From Aquibium oceanicum (GTDB taxonomy: Bacteria; Pseudomonadota; Alphaproteobacteria; Rhizobiales; Rhizobiaceae), in NCBI RefSeq assembly GCF_001889605.1, contig NZ_CP018171.1, positions 1,572,501 through 1,636,500 on the forward strand: a DNA stretch of 64,000 bases, read 5' to 3'. Position 1 is the first letter of the stretch. Each line of letters begins with the position of its first letter. The notes beneath the pieces are model-generated. The model did no database searches. It was given only the letters and a program-made list of their open reading frames with translations, and was not told the DNA's origin. This document shows, in pieces, positions 1 through 9,728 of this stretch. The translations under genes were made by a program, and so were the position numbers.

Positions 1-866
<866 letters not shown>

Positions 867-1136
867 CATTACTTGTGCCCATCGCCGAAGGCGATGGTCG
901 GTTTGTCCTCACGGATGAGCGCGGCTTCGCCGCCATCCTCCGGACGGGGCGGCGCATCGGCGCCGACGGCCAGTCGGCCTTGCGGGCTTCGCCCGGAAGG
1001 CCAGGGCTGCGCAAACCAGGCGGAAAAGACGAGGAACACGGACAAAGCGGCCGGGGCAGGGGCATTCCCTACTCCCCATTCGCTACTCCCTGCTCCCTCA
1101 CCCCAGCTTCTCGAAAACTTTAGTGTGCGCTTTGTC

Positions 1137-1254
1137 GACCTGGTGGTCATGGCGGGGCGGCTGCACCCGTTCCCATTCCGAACACGGCCGTGAAACGCCC
1201 CAGCGCTGATGGTACTTCGTCTCAAGACGCGGGAGAGTAGGTCGCTGCCAGGTC
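1137..1254 (+). rRNA. 5S ribosomal RNA
   Basis: A 118-nt 5S rRNA. The terminal helix pairs gacctggtgg at the 5' end with the ccaggtc at the 3' end. The conserved loop C sequence cccgttcccattccgaacacgg is in the first half and the gggagagtagg segment is near the 3' end. It follows the 23S in the usual bacterial rrn order. The end positions are set by the terminal helix and are good to one or two bases. Confidence 0.96.
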
Positions 1255-1310
1255 TACAAATCGCACACCAAAAGCTTCTCACTTCACGATCACGCCGCAC
1301 AAGCGGCCAA

Positions 1311-1333
1311 AAAGGCCGCCGCAAGCGGCCTTT
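1311..1333 (+). terminator. rRNA operon terminator hairpin after 5S
   Basis: A perfect 9-bp stem (1311-1319 with 1325-1333, AAAGGCCGC / GCGGCCTTT) closes a 5-nt loop and ends in a short T run. It lies 57 nt after the 5S 3' end, so it should terminate or attenuate rrn transcription upstream of the tRNA. Confidence 0.75.
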
Positions 1334-1479
1334 CGTCATTCGCAAGACAGCCGATACCCGGCGATCGCAACCACGCGAACGCCACCCGCCCCGGACGCCG
1401 CCCCTCGAAGGAACGCACCGGCGCAGGCACCAGAAAAAGTCCGGGCTGTCCCCGGCCGGCAAAACGCCGATATCCTTGA

Positions 1480-1556
<77 letters not shown>

Positions 1557-1560
1557 AATC

Positions 1561-1595
1561 AACGCCGCCAATCAAACAAGATTGGCGGCGTTTCG
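1561..1595 (+). terminator. Rho-independent terminator after tRNA-fMet
   Basis: A perfect 12-bp stem (1561-1572 with 1581-1592, AACGCCGCCAAT / ATTGGCGGCGTT), an 8-nt loop and a short T run. It starts 4 nt after the tRNA CCA and is the clear end of the rRNA operon. Confidence 0.85.
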
Positions 1596-2008
1596 ATTCA
1601 AAGGGTGGCGGGGCCGAGGCGTGGACACGGCGGGGCAACGGGCAAAGTGGCGGTTGGGGACGACGTCGCTGAGCCGCCGGGCCCAAGGGCATACACTCAG
1701 TCAGCTGTCACTTACCGAATCTTTATGGCGATCAGTCGTACCTCGTAAGCGACTTCGGACGCCGGCCGACTCTCGAATCATATTCTGATCCCTTCCCGCG
1801 CAATATGTTTTTGGTCGTACAAATGGATGGGCGAGTTTCATCTTGATGCCCGCGCAAGCGGCATGCCTGCTCCACTTTTGGCGAAACATAACCCGCGTAG
1901 CCACGAATGCAGCATCATTCACCCGGTTGACTCCGCCCCGGGCTTCGCCTTTACTTCTCTGGTCCAACAAATAGAGATTTCGGCAGGGTCCGTGGGCGTG
2001 GCGAGAGC
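1596..2008. promoter_or_regulatory. Gene-free region upstream of the GntR gene, with a FadR-type operator candidate
   Basis: No credible gene is seen in these 413 bp. At 1812-1822 the sequence TGGTCGTACAA fits the TNGTNNNACNA consensus of FadR/FCD-subfamily GntR operators exactly. The core GTCGTAC occurs a second time near 1735-1741. The gene immediately downstream encodes a FadR-type regulator, so autoregulation is a reasonable inference. No convincing -35/-10 pair was picked. Confidence 0.45.
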
Positions 2009-2722
2009 ATGAGCGGGAAGGCGGGCGAGGTCGCGGAGGGCGGATCGGCGGTGGATGCCGTGGTGCGCGAGATCCGCAGGTTCATCGCCGAGTCCGGGCT
2101 CACCGTGGGCGACAATCTTCCGACCGAGCGCGAGCTCTGTATCCGCTACAGCGCGAGCCGCAACACCGTGCGCGAGGCGATGCGTATCCTGAAGGCTTAT
2201 GGAATGGTCGACGTTCGCCCGAAGGTCGGCGCGACCATCACCGACAACCGCATGGCGCGGGCCTTCGAGCTTTTGTCCTTCAACACCATGGAAGTATCGC
2301 GCAAGACCTTCTCCGACGTGCAGGGGTTCCGCGACCTTTTGGAGGTCGGCTCGGCCGATCAGCTGCTGGAGCGCGTCGCCCACCGCGATATCGAGGAGCT
2401 CTATGCCATCAACGGTAGGCTCGCGGACATCCACGATCTGCAGCAGGCCTCCGAGGTGGACTTTTCCTTCCACGTGCGCCTGATCGCGATCCTCGACAAC
2501 GCGGCCATGCTCGACGTCTACAACGTGATGAAGCCGGTGATCATGCGCATCATGCAGAAGGGCAAGACGCGGCGCACCTTCATGACCGAGACATATTCCG
2601 AGCATCAGGGGGTGATCGATGCGCTCGCGGCGAAGGATCGTCTCTCGTTCCAGTACAGGCTGCGCAGCCACCTGATGACCGGCTTCAGGAACTTCAGCGA
2701 GGAGATGGCGGGAGCGGCCTGA
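2009..2722 (+). CDS. FadR/FCD-type GntR family transcriptional regulator
   Basis: This 237-aa DNA-binding repressor or activator has an N-terminal GntR winged helix (about residues 15-80; LPTERELCIRYSASRNTVREAMRIL is the characteristic helix-turn-helix) and a C-terminal all-helical FCD ligand-binding domain (about 95-230). FCD metal-ligand-type residues appear in the FSFHVRLI and SEHQGVIDAL segments. It stands 99 bp ahead of a sugar ABC importer on the same strand, so it probably responds to the imported sugar or a sugar acid derived from it. A matching operator half-pattern lies about 190 bp upstream. The family is clear; the ligand is not. Confidence 0.88.
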   Translation: MSGKAGEVAEGGSAVDAVVREIRRFIAESGLTVGDNLPTERELCIRYSASRNTVREAMRILKAYGMVDVRPKVGATITDNRMARAFELLSFNTMEVSRKTFSDVQGFRDLLEVGSADQLLERVAHRDIEELYAINGRLADIHDLQQASEVDFSFHVRLIAILDNAAMLDVYNVMKPVIMRIMQKGKTRRTFMTETYSEHQGVIDALAAKDRLSFQYRLRSHLMTGFRNFSEEMAGAA

Positions 2723-2821
2723 AGCCGTGGTGGAGGAAACGCGCCCGCGAGGGCGCAGGGGCAGGTGCGCCGGCCCCGCGGAAAGGTCCGCGAACGGTGC
2801 CGCCAAGGGAGGAAGTGAAAA

Positions 2822-3958
2822 ATGAAAGCATTGTTGAGTTCAGCCGCCGCGGTCGTCGTCCTGGCGCTCGGCACCCAGTTCGCGCTGGCCGGTCCGCAGA
2901 TGGTGTCCGGTCCAGGTGTCGAACCGGAATGTTTCGCGCCGTGGTCTGCCGACACCAAGTTCATGCAGTGGGAAGCAAAGCCCGGCCCGTACCGCATCGC
3001 GGTGGTCAACGGGTTCGTCGGCAACACCTGGCGAATCCAGATGATCAAGACGGCGAAGGCCTACGCCGAGGACCCGGCCGTCAAGGACAAGATCGAGGAA
3101 TTCAAGGTCGTGTCGACCGGCACCGACGCGCCGGCCCAGCTCGGCGCCATCGAGGACTTCATCAACCAAGGCTATGACGCCATCGTCACCATCGCCGTCG
3201 CACCCGACGGCTTCGACCGGGTGATCCGCCTGGCCGACAAGAACGACGTGGTCATTGTGCCGTTCGACAACGTCCTCGACACGGACAAGGTGATGCAGGT
3301 CAACGAGGACCAGCTCGAGATGGGCCGCAAATGGGGCCAGTTCGCCGTCGACGAGCTCAAGGCCAAGGGCATCACGTCGGGCAAGATCCTCGAGGTGCGC
3401 GGCCTGCCAGGCAACTCGGTCGACCGTGACCGCTCCGTCGGCATCCACGAGGTGTTCGACGCCAATGGCGGCCCCTGGGACATCGTCACGGTCGTCGGCA
3501 ACTGGGACGACGGCACCACCCAGAAGGTCGTGGCCGACGCGATCTCGGTGCATGGCGAGTTCGCGGCCGTGGTGGGGCAGGGCGGCTCCAACGGCGTCGT
3601 CCAGGCGCTCATGGACGCCAAGCATCCCTGGGTCCCGATCGCCGGCGAATCCGAGAACGGCTTCCGCAAGGCCATCGCCATGCACTCCGACGAGGGCCTG
3701 AAGGGCATCTCGATCGGCCAGTCGCCGGGTCTCGTCGCGATCGCCATGAAGGCCGCCATCTCCGCGCTCGAGGGCAATGTCATGCCGCAGCTGATCTCGG
3801 TTCCGCTGCCGGTCGCCACCTACAAGGACCTGAAAGACGGCGAGAACTTCTGGTCCGACCTTCCAGACAACTTCTTCACCGTGAATGAATTCCCGCCCTG
3901 CGGCGTGAACATCTCCGGTCCGGCCATCATGGCCAAGGACGAGAGCGACGTGAAGTAG
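2822..3958 (+). CDS. Sugar ABC transporter substrate-binding protein (CUT2, ribose-type)
   Basis: This 378-aa periplasmic binding protein has a Sec signal peptide that ends near ALA|GP at residue 23. The mature part carries the type I periplasmic-binding-protein fold, with features of the RbsB group such as DFINQGYDAIVTIAVAPDGFDRVI and a later VVGQGGSNGVVQAL segment. A strong ribosome site (gggaggaag) precedes the ATG. It delivers its ligand to the ATPase/permease genes that follow. A GC-rich hairpin sits directly after its stop, as expected where the binding protein is made in excess over the membrane parts. The substrate cannot be read from sequence; the lactonase at the operon end hints at an aldose or its lactone. 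Confidence 0.88.
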   Translation: MKALLSSAAAVVVLALGTQFALAGPQMVSGPGVEPECFAPWSADTKFMQWEAKPGPYRIAVVNGFVGNTWRIQMIKTAKAYAEDPAVKDKIEEFKVVSTGTDAPAQLGAIEDFINQGYDAIVTIAVAPDGFDRVIRLADKNDVVIVPFDNVLDTDKVMQVNEDQLEMGRKWGQFAVDELKAKGITSGKILEVRGLPGNSVDRDRSVGIHEVFDANGGPWDIVTVVGNWDDGTTQKVVADAISVHGEFAAVVGQGGSNGVVQALMDAKHPWVPIAGESENGFRKAIAMHSDEGLKGISIGQSPGLVAIAMKAAISALEGNVMPQLISVPLPVATYKDLKDGENFWSDLPDNFFTVNEFPPCGVNISGPAIMAKDESDVK

Positions 3959-3974
3959 CGTCGGTCCTTTCATC

Positions 3975-4000
3975 GGCCCCGGGGGATCGCCTCCGGGGCC
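3975..4000 (+). promoter_or_regulatory. Post-binding-protein stem-loop (attenuator or RNA-stability hairpin)
   Basis: Perfect 8-bp stem GGCCCCGG / CCGGGGCC (3975-3982 with 3993-4000) and a 10-nt loop, 16 nt after the binding-protein stop and 61 nt before the ATPase start. There is no T run, so partial termination or 3'-end protection is more likely than full termination. Confidence 0.6.
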
Positions 4001-4061
4001 AGCCTTTCGCGTCGCCATTTTCCCAGAATTCTATACCCTGTCGCCGACGGGAGGAGATCCG

Positions 4062-5573
4062 TTGACCGAACCGATCGTCGAGTATCGCGGAATCTCGAAG
4101 TATTTCGCCGGCATCCGCGCTCTCGAGAACGTCGACTTCGCGTGCCGGCCGGGCACGATCCACGCGATCCTGGGCGAGAACGGCGCGGGAAAATCGACCC
4201 TGATCAAGATCATGTCCGGCGTGCTCGCGCCCGACGCCGGCGATATGCTGCTCGAAGGCCGGCCGGTCTCCTTCACGTCCCCTGACGAGGCCACCCGTAG
4301 CGGCATCGTGTGCATGTTCCAGGAACTGTCGCTGGTGCCGGACCTGACGGTCGCCGACAACATCTGCATTTCCGATCCGCCGCGCCGCTTCGGGCTGATC
4401 GACCGTCGCGCTCAGGTGCGCCGGGCGGAAGAACTCCTGGCGCGCGTGCGCTGCGAGGACGTCGACCCCCGCGCACTCGTCCGCGAACTCTCTTTGTCGC
4501 GCCGCCAGATGGTGGAGATCGCCAAGGCGCTCGGGCGCGATCCGAAGGTGCTGATCCTCGACGAGGCGACCTCGGCGCTGACCTCGCGCGACGTCCAGAC
4601 TGTCTACGATCTTCTCGCCGACCTCAAGCAGCGCGGCGTGGCGAGCCTCTTCATCTCGCACCGCATGCACGAGGTCGAGGCGCTCTGCGACACGCTGTCG
4701 GTGTTCCGCAACGGCCAGCACATCGAGACCTTCGCCAAGGGCGCCCATTCCGACGCCGAGATCGTGCGGCTGATGATCGGCCGCGACGTCGAGGCGCAGT
4801 TTCCGCCCAAACCCGCGCCGAAGGCGGCCGACCCGATCCTGACGGTGAAGGACCTGCGCTGGGAGAACCGCCTCAACGGCGTCGAAATCTCCATCGGGCG
4901 CGGCGAGATCGTCGGGCTCGGCGGGCTGGACGGCCAGGGCCAGAAGGAACTGCTCTTGGCGCTGTTCGGGGTGTTGCGCGGCGTGTCAGGCTCAGTCGAG
5001 ATTGCGGGCAAGCGGGGCATTCCCGGTTCGCCGGACGCGGCCAGCAGCGGCGCCACGCGCATCGCGCTGGTGCCCGAGGATCGCAAGACCGAAGGGCTGA
5101 TGCTCGGCATGCCGATCGCCGACAACCTGCTCGCCGCCTCCTTCGGCCGCGTCTCGCGCGGCCCGTTCATCGATCCGTCCAGAGCAGCGACGGCGGTGCG
5201 AGACGGGTTGGCGAAGCTGCAGGTCAAGATCGGCGCGCCGACGGACGCGGTCATGACGCTGTCGGGCGGCAACCAGCAGAAGGTCGTCATCGCCAAGTGG
5301 CTGATGATCGACCCCGACATCGTGCTCCTCAACGATCCCACCCGCGGCATCGACGTCGGCACCAAGCAGGAGATCTACCGGCTGATGCGGTCGCTGGCCG
5401 ACGAGGGCAAGGCGATCCTGTTCTATTCGTCCGACTATGCCGAGCTGATCGGCTGCTCGGACCGCGTCTACGTTCTCTATGACGGCCGCGTGGTCAGCGA
5501 GCTCGAAGGCGACGCCATCACCGAGGAGGGCATCGTCGCCGCCTCCCTCAACCTCGACGTCGAGGCAGCATGA
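4062..5573 (+). CDS. Sugar ABC transporter ATP-binding protein (RbsA-like, two nucleotide-binding domains)
   Basis: 503 aa with two fused ABC domains. The N-terminal one has a good Walker A (GENGAGKST) and Walker B (ILDEATSAL), but its signature is degenerate (LSLSRRQ). The C-terminal one has a clear signature (LSGGNQQKV), but a degenerate Walker A (GLGGLDGQGQKE) and an altered Walker B, LLNDPTRG where this family usually has LLDEPTRG. One degenerate site is normal in RbsA-type proteins. The start is TTG, chosen because gggaggag lies 5-6 nt upstream and the first residues lead straight into the ABC domain. It energises the two permeases that follow and overlaps the first by 4 bp. Confidence 0.88.
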   Translation: MTEPIVEYRGISKYFAGIRALENVDFACRPGTIHAILGENGAGKSTLIKIMSGVLAPDAGDMLLEGRPVSFTSPDEATRSGIVCMFQELSLVPDLTVADNICISDPPRRFGLIDRRAQVRRAEELLARVRCEDVDPRALVRELSLSRRQMVEIAKALGRDPKVLILDEATSALTSRDVQTVYDLLADLKQRGVASLFISHRMHEVEALCDTLSVFRNGQHIETFAKGAHSDAEIVRLMIGRDVEAQFPPKPAPKAADPILTVKDLRWENRLNGVEISIGRGEIVGLGGLDGQGQKELLLALFGVLRGVSGSVEIAGKRGIPGSPDAASSGATRIALVPEDRKTEGLMLGMPIADNLLAASFGRVSRGPFIDPSRAATAVRDGLAKLQVKIGAPTDAVMTLSGGNQQKVVIAKWLMIDPDIVLLNDPTRGIDVGTKQEIYRLMRSLADEGKAILFYSSDYAELIGCSDRVYVLYDGRVVSELEGDAITEEGIVAASLNLDVEAA

Positions 5574-6610
5574 CGTCCGTCCCCGTCGTGCGCTGGCTGC
5601 GGCAGAACCGGGGTTTCGCCGGCGCGCTCTTCCTGCTCGCGGCGATCTACCTTGTCTACAACATCATGCATCCGCGCGGCTTCTCCTCCGCGGTCTTCGT
5701 GCAGAACTCGAACGAGGCGGTGGCGCTGGCCTTCGTCGCCATGGCGCAGACTGTGCCGGTGCTGCTCGGCGGCCTCGATCTCTCCGTCGGCGCGGTGATG
5801 ACGCTGACGAGTTGCATCGCGTCTGAACTGGTCAGCGGATCGCCGGGACAGATCCTGCTCGGCATGGTGCTAACGCTTCTCTCCGGCACGGCGTTCGGCC
5901 TGATGAACGGCCTGATCGTCGTCTACGGGCGCATCCAGCCGATCATCGCGACGCTCGCCACCGGCGCCATCGCCATCGGACTGGCGTTATGGGTCCGTCC
6001 CAAGCCGGGCGGCGACGTCGATGGCGATCTGAACTGGGCTCTGACCAACACGGTGTGGGACTTCGCCGACACCTACGGCTTCGACACGAATTCGCCCTGG
6101 CTCGCGCCTTTCGCCGACCTGCCGGTGCCGATCCTGATCCTGCTCGGCGTTGCGATCCTGGTCTGGGTGCCGTTTCGCCGCTCCGTCACTGGCCGCACGG
6201 TCTATGCCGTCGGGTCCGCGGAAGGGGCGGCCTACATGTCGGGCCTGCCCATCGCGCGCGCCAAGATCGCAGCCTTCACACTGGGCGGGTTCTTCGCCGC
6301 CTGCGGTGGGCTCTATCTCGCCATCCAGACCTCGTCGGGCAATGCCGACGTGCAGCAGGCCGGCGCCTATACGCTGAACTCCATCGCGGCCGTCGTGCTC
6401 GGCGGCACCTCGCTGCTCGGCGGCGCGGGCGGCGCCATCGGCAGCCTGGTCGGGGCGCTCATCCTTCGGGTCATCTCGTTCTATTTCCGCATCCTGTCTA
6501 TCGATCCGCTGCTCCAGCCGTTGATCGAGGGACTGGTCCTGCTCGTCGCCGTGTCGTTCGGGGCCATCCGCACGCTCAGGGTGCGCAACAAGCTCGATCT
6601 CTTCCGCTGA
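5570..6610 (+). CDS. Sugar ABC transporter permease (RbsC-like), first of two
   Basis: 346-aa inner-membrane permease with about eight to ten hydrophobic segments. The conserved CUT2 motifs are GGLDLSVGAVMTL near residue 65 and, in the second half, AVVLGGTSLLGGAGGAIGSLVGA. The start overlaps the ATPase stop as ATGA, indicating translational coupling. It probably pairs with the next permease as a heterodimeric channel. Confidence 0.88.
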   Translation: MTSVPVVRWLRQNRGFAGALFLLAAIYLVYNIMHPRGFSSAVFVQNSNEAVALAFVAMAQTVPVLLGGLDLSVGAVMTLTSCIASELVSGSPGQILLGMVLTLLSGTAFGLMNGLIVVYGRIQPIIATLATGAIAIGLALWVRPKPGGDVDGDLNWALTNTVWDFADTYGFDTNSPWLAPFADLPVPILILLGVAILVWVPFRRSVTGRTVYAVGSAEGAAYMSGLPIARAKIAAFTLGGFFAACGGLYLAIQTSSGNADVQQAGAYTLNSIAAVVLGGTSLLGGAGGAIGSLVGALILRVISFYFRILSIDPLLQPLIEGLVLLVAVSFGAIRTLRVRNKLDLFR

Positions 6611-6619
6611 GGTATCGCC

Positions 6620-7570
6620 ATGTTCGCCAGGCTCTCACCCGAAGACAGACCGATCGCCATCGCGGCGCTGTTTATCGTCGCGATCCTGCTCGCCGGCACG
6701 GCCTATACGGTGTCCACCAGCGGCACCGTCCCGCTGCTGTCGCCGGGCTATCTCCTGCAGCAACTGCAGACCGGCGCCTTTCTCGGCATCTGCGCGGCGG
6801 GCATGATGATGGTCATCCTGCTCGGCCACATCGACCTGTCGATCCCCTGGACGCTCGCCGCGGCCGGCATGACCGCCACCGCGATCGGCGGCGACCTCGC
6901 TTTGCCGACGGCGCTCGCGGTGGGGCTGGCGGTCGGGCTGGTCAACGGCTTCGGCGTCGCCTACCTGCGCATTCCGTCCATGATCTTCACGCTCGGCGTC
7001 GACACCGTGCTGCGCGGGCTGATGGTGGCGCAGACCGGCGGTTTCGCCCCGCAGGACCGCGCCACGCCGCTGATGCTCTTCCTGGCCAAGGACAGGATCC
7101 TCGGCATCCCGGTCGCGATCTTCGTCTGGGCGGCGGTTTCGGTGGCCATCTCGGTCATCCTCACCCGCACCGCCTTCGGACGCTCGATCTATGCGACGGG
7201 ATCGCGCGAGGCGGCGGCCTATCTCTCCGGCATCCGGACCCGGCGCGTCATCATCGGCGCCTTCGTCACGTCCAGCCTTTGCGCGGCACTCGCCGGTTTC
7301 CTGCTCACGGGCTATTCGGCCAAGGCGTATCAGGGCATGGGCAATGCCTTCCTGCTGCCGGCGATCGCGGCGGTGGTGCTCGGCGGTACGCACATCCTGG
7401 GCGGGCGCGGGCGCTATGCCGGCACGCTGGTCGGCGTCATCCTGATCGTGCTCCTGAACTCAGTGCTCTCGATCATGCAGATGCCGGAGGCCGGGCGGCA
7501 GATCATCTACGGCGCGGTAATCATCGGCATGCTGCTCGTCTACGGCCGCAACACCCGCGTCACGTCCTGA
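6620..7570 (+). CDS. Sugar ABC transporter permease (RbsC-like), second of two
   Basis: 316-aa membrane protein of the same family as its upstream neighbour. Family motifs include MMMVILLGHIDLSIPWTLAAAG near residue 75 and AVVLGGTHILGGRGRYAGTLVG near 250. It starts 9 bp after the first permease. Two different permeases in one operon suggest a heterodimer, in contrast to the single permease in the second CUT2 operon. Confidence 0.87.
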   Translation: MFARLSPEDRPIAIAALFIVAILLAGTAYTVSTSGTVPLLSPGYLLQQLQTGAFLGICAAGMMMVILLGHIDLSIPWTLAAAGMTATAIGGDLALPTALAVGLAVGLVNGFGVAYLRIPSMIFTLGVDTVLRGLMVAQTGGFAPQDRATPLMLFLAKDRILGIPVAIFVWAAVSVAISVILTRTAFGRSIYATGSREAAAYLSGIRTRRVIIGAFVTSSLCAALAGFLLTGYSAKAYQGMGNAFLLPAIAAVVLGGTHILGGRGRYAGTLVGVILIVLLNSVLSIMQMPEAGRQIIYGAVIIGMLLVYGRNTRVTS

Positions 7571-7584
7571 GGGAGCAAGCACCC

Positions 7585-8493
7585 GTGCCCGCGCATCACT
7601 ACGACATCCGCGACGAGCGTTTCGCCCGCATGATCCACGTGAACGCCGCGCCTGAGATCCTCTGGTCCGGCGGGCGGTGGACGGAGGGGCCGGTCTACTT
7701 TCCCGCCGGCCGCTACCTAATCTGGTCCGACATTCCCAACGACCGGATCATGCGCTGGGACGAGATGAACGGCGCGGTGGCTACCTTCGAGCAGCCCTGC
7801 CGCAACCAGAACGGCCACACGCTCGACCGCCAGGGCCGGCTGATCGCCTGCGAGCACCGCGGGCGCTGCGTCAGTCGCTATGAGTTCGACGGGTCCCGCA
7901 CCATGCTCGCCGAGCGCTTCGACGGCAGGCGCCTGAATTCGCCCAACGACGTGGTGGTGAAATCGGACGGCTCGATCTGGTTCACGGACCCCTCCTACGG
8001 CATCGACGGCGACTACGAGGGAGACGCCTCGGAGATGGAGCAGGACGGACGCCACGTCTACCGGATCGACTTGGACGGAAGCCTGTCGCGGGTCGTGGAG
8101 GACATGAAGCAGCCGAACGGCCTCGCCTTCTCGCCCGACGAGACCTTTCTCTACGTCGCCGACACTGGCAGGACGCATTTCCCCGACTGTTCGCCCGACA
8201 TCCGCCGCTACCTGGTCGCCGAAGACGGAAAGTCGCTCGGCGCGGGCGAACCGTTCGTCACCTGCGATGCTGGGCTTTTTGACGGCCTCCGGCTCGATAC
8301 GGCCGGGAACCTCTGGTGCTCGGCGGCGGACGGCGTGCACTGCTTCGCGTCCGACGGGACGCTGCTCGGCAAGATCCCGCTCGACGAAGTCGTGTCGAAC
8401 CTGTGCTTCGGCGGACCCAAGCGCAACCGGCTGTTCATCACCGCCACCACGTCCCTGCGCTCGATCTACGTCAACGTGCGCGGTGCCGGCTGA
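7585..8493 (+). CDS. SMP-30/gluconolactonase family lactonase
   Basis: 302-aa six-bladed beta-propeller enzyme of the SMP-30/gluconolactonase/LRE family, which hydrolyses sugar lactones to aldonic acids using one divalent metal. Visible family marks are WTEGPVYFPAGRYLIWSDIP (metal-ligand Glu in blade 1), RRLNSPNDVVVKSDGSIWFTDPSYG (the Asn/Asp region), KQPNGLAFSPDETFLYVADT, and a late FDGLRLDTAGNLWCSA. The GTG start at 7585 follows a gaggga ribosome site and sits 14 bp after the permease stop. As last gene of the importer operon it suggests the imported sugar is oxidised to a lactone, although no aldose dehydrogenase is in this operon. Confidence 0.82.
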   Translation: MPAHHYDIRDERFARMIHVNAAPEILWSGGRWTEGPVYFPAGRYLIWSDIPNDRIMRWDEMNGAVATFEQPCRNQNGHTLDRQGRLIACEHRGRCVSRYEFDGSRTMLAERFDGRRLNSPNDVVVKSDGSIWFTDPSYGIDGDYEGDASEMEQDGRHVYRIDLDGSLSRVVEDMKQPNGLAFSPDETFLYVADTGRTHFPDCSPDIRRYLVAEDGKSLGAGEPFVTCDAGLFDGLRLDTAGNLWCSAADGVHCFASDGTLLGKIPLDEVVSNLCFGGPKRNRLFITATTSLRSIYVNVRGAG

Positions 8494-8512
8494 GGGCGCA
8501 GCCCGCCGACCG

Positions 8513-8630
8513 TCGCTGCAAGAAATTTCACGGCATAGAAATTCGTGCAATCCTGTTGACAGGCACGTCCTGCGCTGGTTGTATTCCCGGCGTTGCGAGA
8601 AACATCGCAGCCTGAAAACTCTTGCAAACA
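8513..8630 (+). promoter_or_regulatory. Promoter of the second sugar operon with paired operator candidates
   Basis: A sigma-70-like promoter is seen: TTGACA at 8556-8561, 17-nt spacer, TTGTAT at 8579-8584. It is bracketed by two related sites in opposite orientation, TGCAAGAAATTTCA at 8517-8530 and TGAAAACTCTTGCA at 8613-8626 (12 of 14 positions match after reverse-complementing). A third partial copy, GAAATTCGTGCA, is at 8538-8549. A short inverted repeat TGCGA-N6-TCGCA is at 8594-8609. The SorC-family regulator encoded in the same operon is the likely ligand-responsive binder, by inference. Confidence 0.55.
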
Positions 8631-8685
8631 CCTCGCGATGCCATCAGCATCGGGCGTGAGGGCGGGAGACCAAGCGGAGGAGAGA

Positions 8686-9705
8686 ATGACGAGATTTTCA
8701 TTGGCCCGGCCCCTGGCCGCGGCAACGATCACGGCTGTCCTGGCGACTTCGGGAACAGCCTTCGCGCAGAGCAAGTTCCAGTGCGAGCCGGGCGAGACCT
8801 ACGTCATGAACGTCATGGTTTCCGCGCATCCATACTGGGTTCCCGTCTACCAGGGATTCAAGCAGGCGGCGGAAGCCATGGGCTGCGAGACCGTCTTCTC
8901 GGGCACGCCCGACTACGACATCGCCAAGCAGATCGCCTCGTTCGAGCAGGACCTGATCAAGAATCCGGCCGGCGTCCTGCTTCACCCGATGCAGTCCGAT
9001 CCCTTCATCGATCCGATCGACCGCGCGGTCGACGGCGGTGTGGCGATCGTGACCTTCGCGGCGGACTCCCCGAAGTCCAAGCGGATGGCCTACATCATCT
9101 CCGACAACGTCGCCGAGGCGAAGTTCGCGGCCGAGGAGATCGTCAAGCAGGTCGGCGACAGCGCCGAATACGCCGTGCTCGAAAACCCTGGCCAGAGCAA
9201 CCACGACCTGCGCGTGACGGCGCTGATCGCCTACATGGAAGACAACTATCCCAACATGAAGCTGGTCGGCCGCCAGGCCTCCAATCAGGATTCCAACGCG
9301 GCCTATCGCGCCACGGCGTCAATGCTGCAGGCGAATCCGAACCTGAAGGCGATGTGGATCCCCGAGGCCGGCTCGGCCGAAGGCGCGGTCGCGGCCGTGC
9401 TGGAAGCCAAGGCGGACGTGCTCATCCTGCACGCCGACGTGACACCGACGACGTTGGAGCACATCAAGGCGGGCAACATCCACATGTCGCTCAATCCGAA
9501 CCAGGGCATTCAGGGTTTCGTCGGCTTCGTGGCGACCTTCATGGCCGCGCATTCGGACATGTTCGACCCGTTCAACGACTACAAGACCTCCGGCTACAAC
9601 CCGATGCAGATCCCCTTCATCGACAACGGCTTCGCGGTCATCACCAAGGAGAACGCCGACTCCTTCGACCTGAACAAGTACATGGAAGGACGCGATCCGA
9701 GCTGA
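8686..9705 (+). CDS. Sugar ABC transporter substrate-binding protein (second CUT2 system)
   Basis: 339-aa periplasmic binding protein. Its Sec signal ends near AFA|QS at residue 27. The mature part has the two-lobed type I fold, with SAHPYWVPVYQGFKQAAEAMG at the N-terminal binding edge and SLNPNQGIQGFVGFVATFMAA late in the protein. The ATG at 8686 was chosen because ggaggagaga lies just upstream and it begins the signal peptide; longer in-frame extensions run into the promoter. It heads the polyol/ketose-type operon and is followed by a strong hairpin. Confidence 0.88.
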   Translation: MTRFSLARPLAAATITAVLATSGTAFAQSKFQCEPGETYVMNVMVSAHPYWVPVYQGFKQAAEAMGCETVFSGTPDYDIAKQIASFEQDLIKNPAGVLLHPMQSDPFIDPIDRAVDGGVAIVTFAADSPKSKRMAYIISDNVAEAKFAAEEIVKQVGDSAEYAVLENPGQSNHDLRVTALIAYMEDNYPNMKLVGRQASNQDSNAAYRATASMLQANPNLKAMWIPEAGSAEGAVAAVLEAKADVLILHADVTPTTLEHIKAGNIHMSLNPNQGIQGFVGFVATFMAAHSDMFDPFNDYKTSGYNPMQIPFIDNGFAVITKENADSFDLNKYMEGRDPS

Positions 9706-9728
9706 CCGCCCCGGATCGTGAGAAAACC

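Noticed and set aside
2840-4018. Long antisense open frame (392 codons, - strand) over the first binding-protein gene
   Set aside because: Composition is dominated by D, H, G, R, V, the usual antisense shadow of a high-GC gene; the + strand protein has a signal peptide and family motifs.
5989-7584. Long + strand frame running into the lactonase gene
   Set aside because: The part before 7585 is an Arg/Ala/Gly-rich shadow of the two permeases; the lactonase family sequence starts only after the GTG at 7585.
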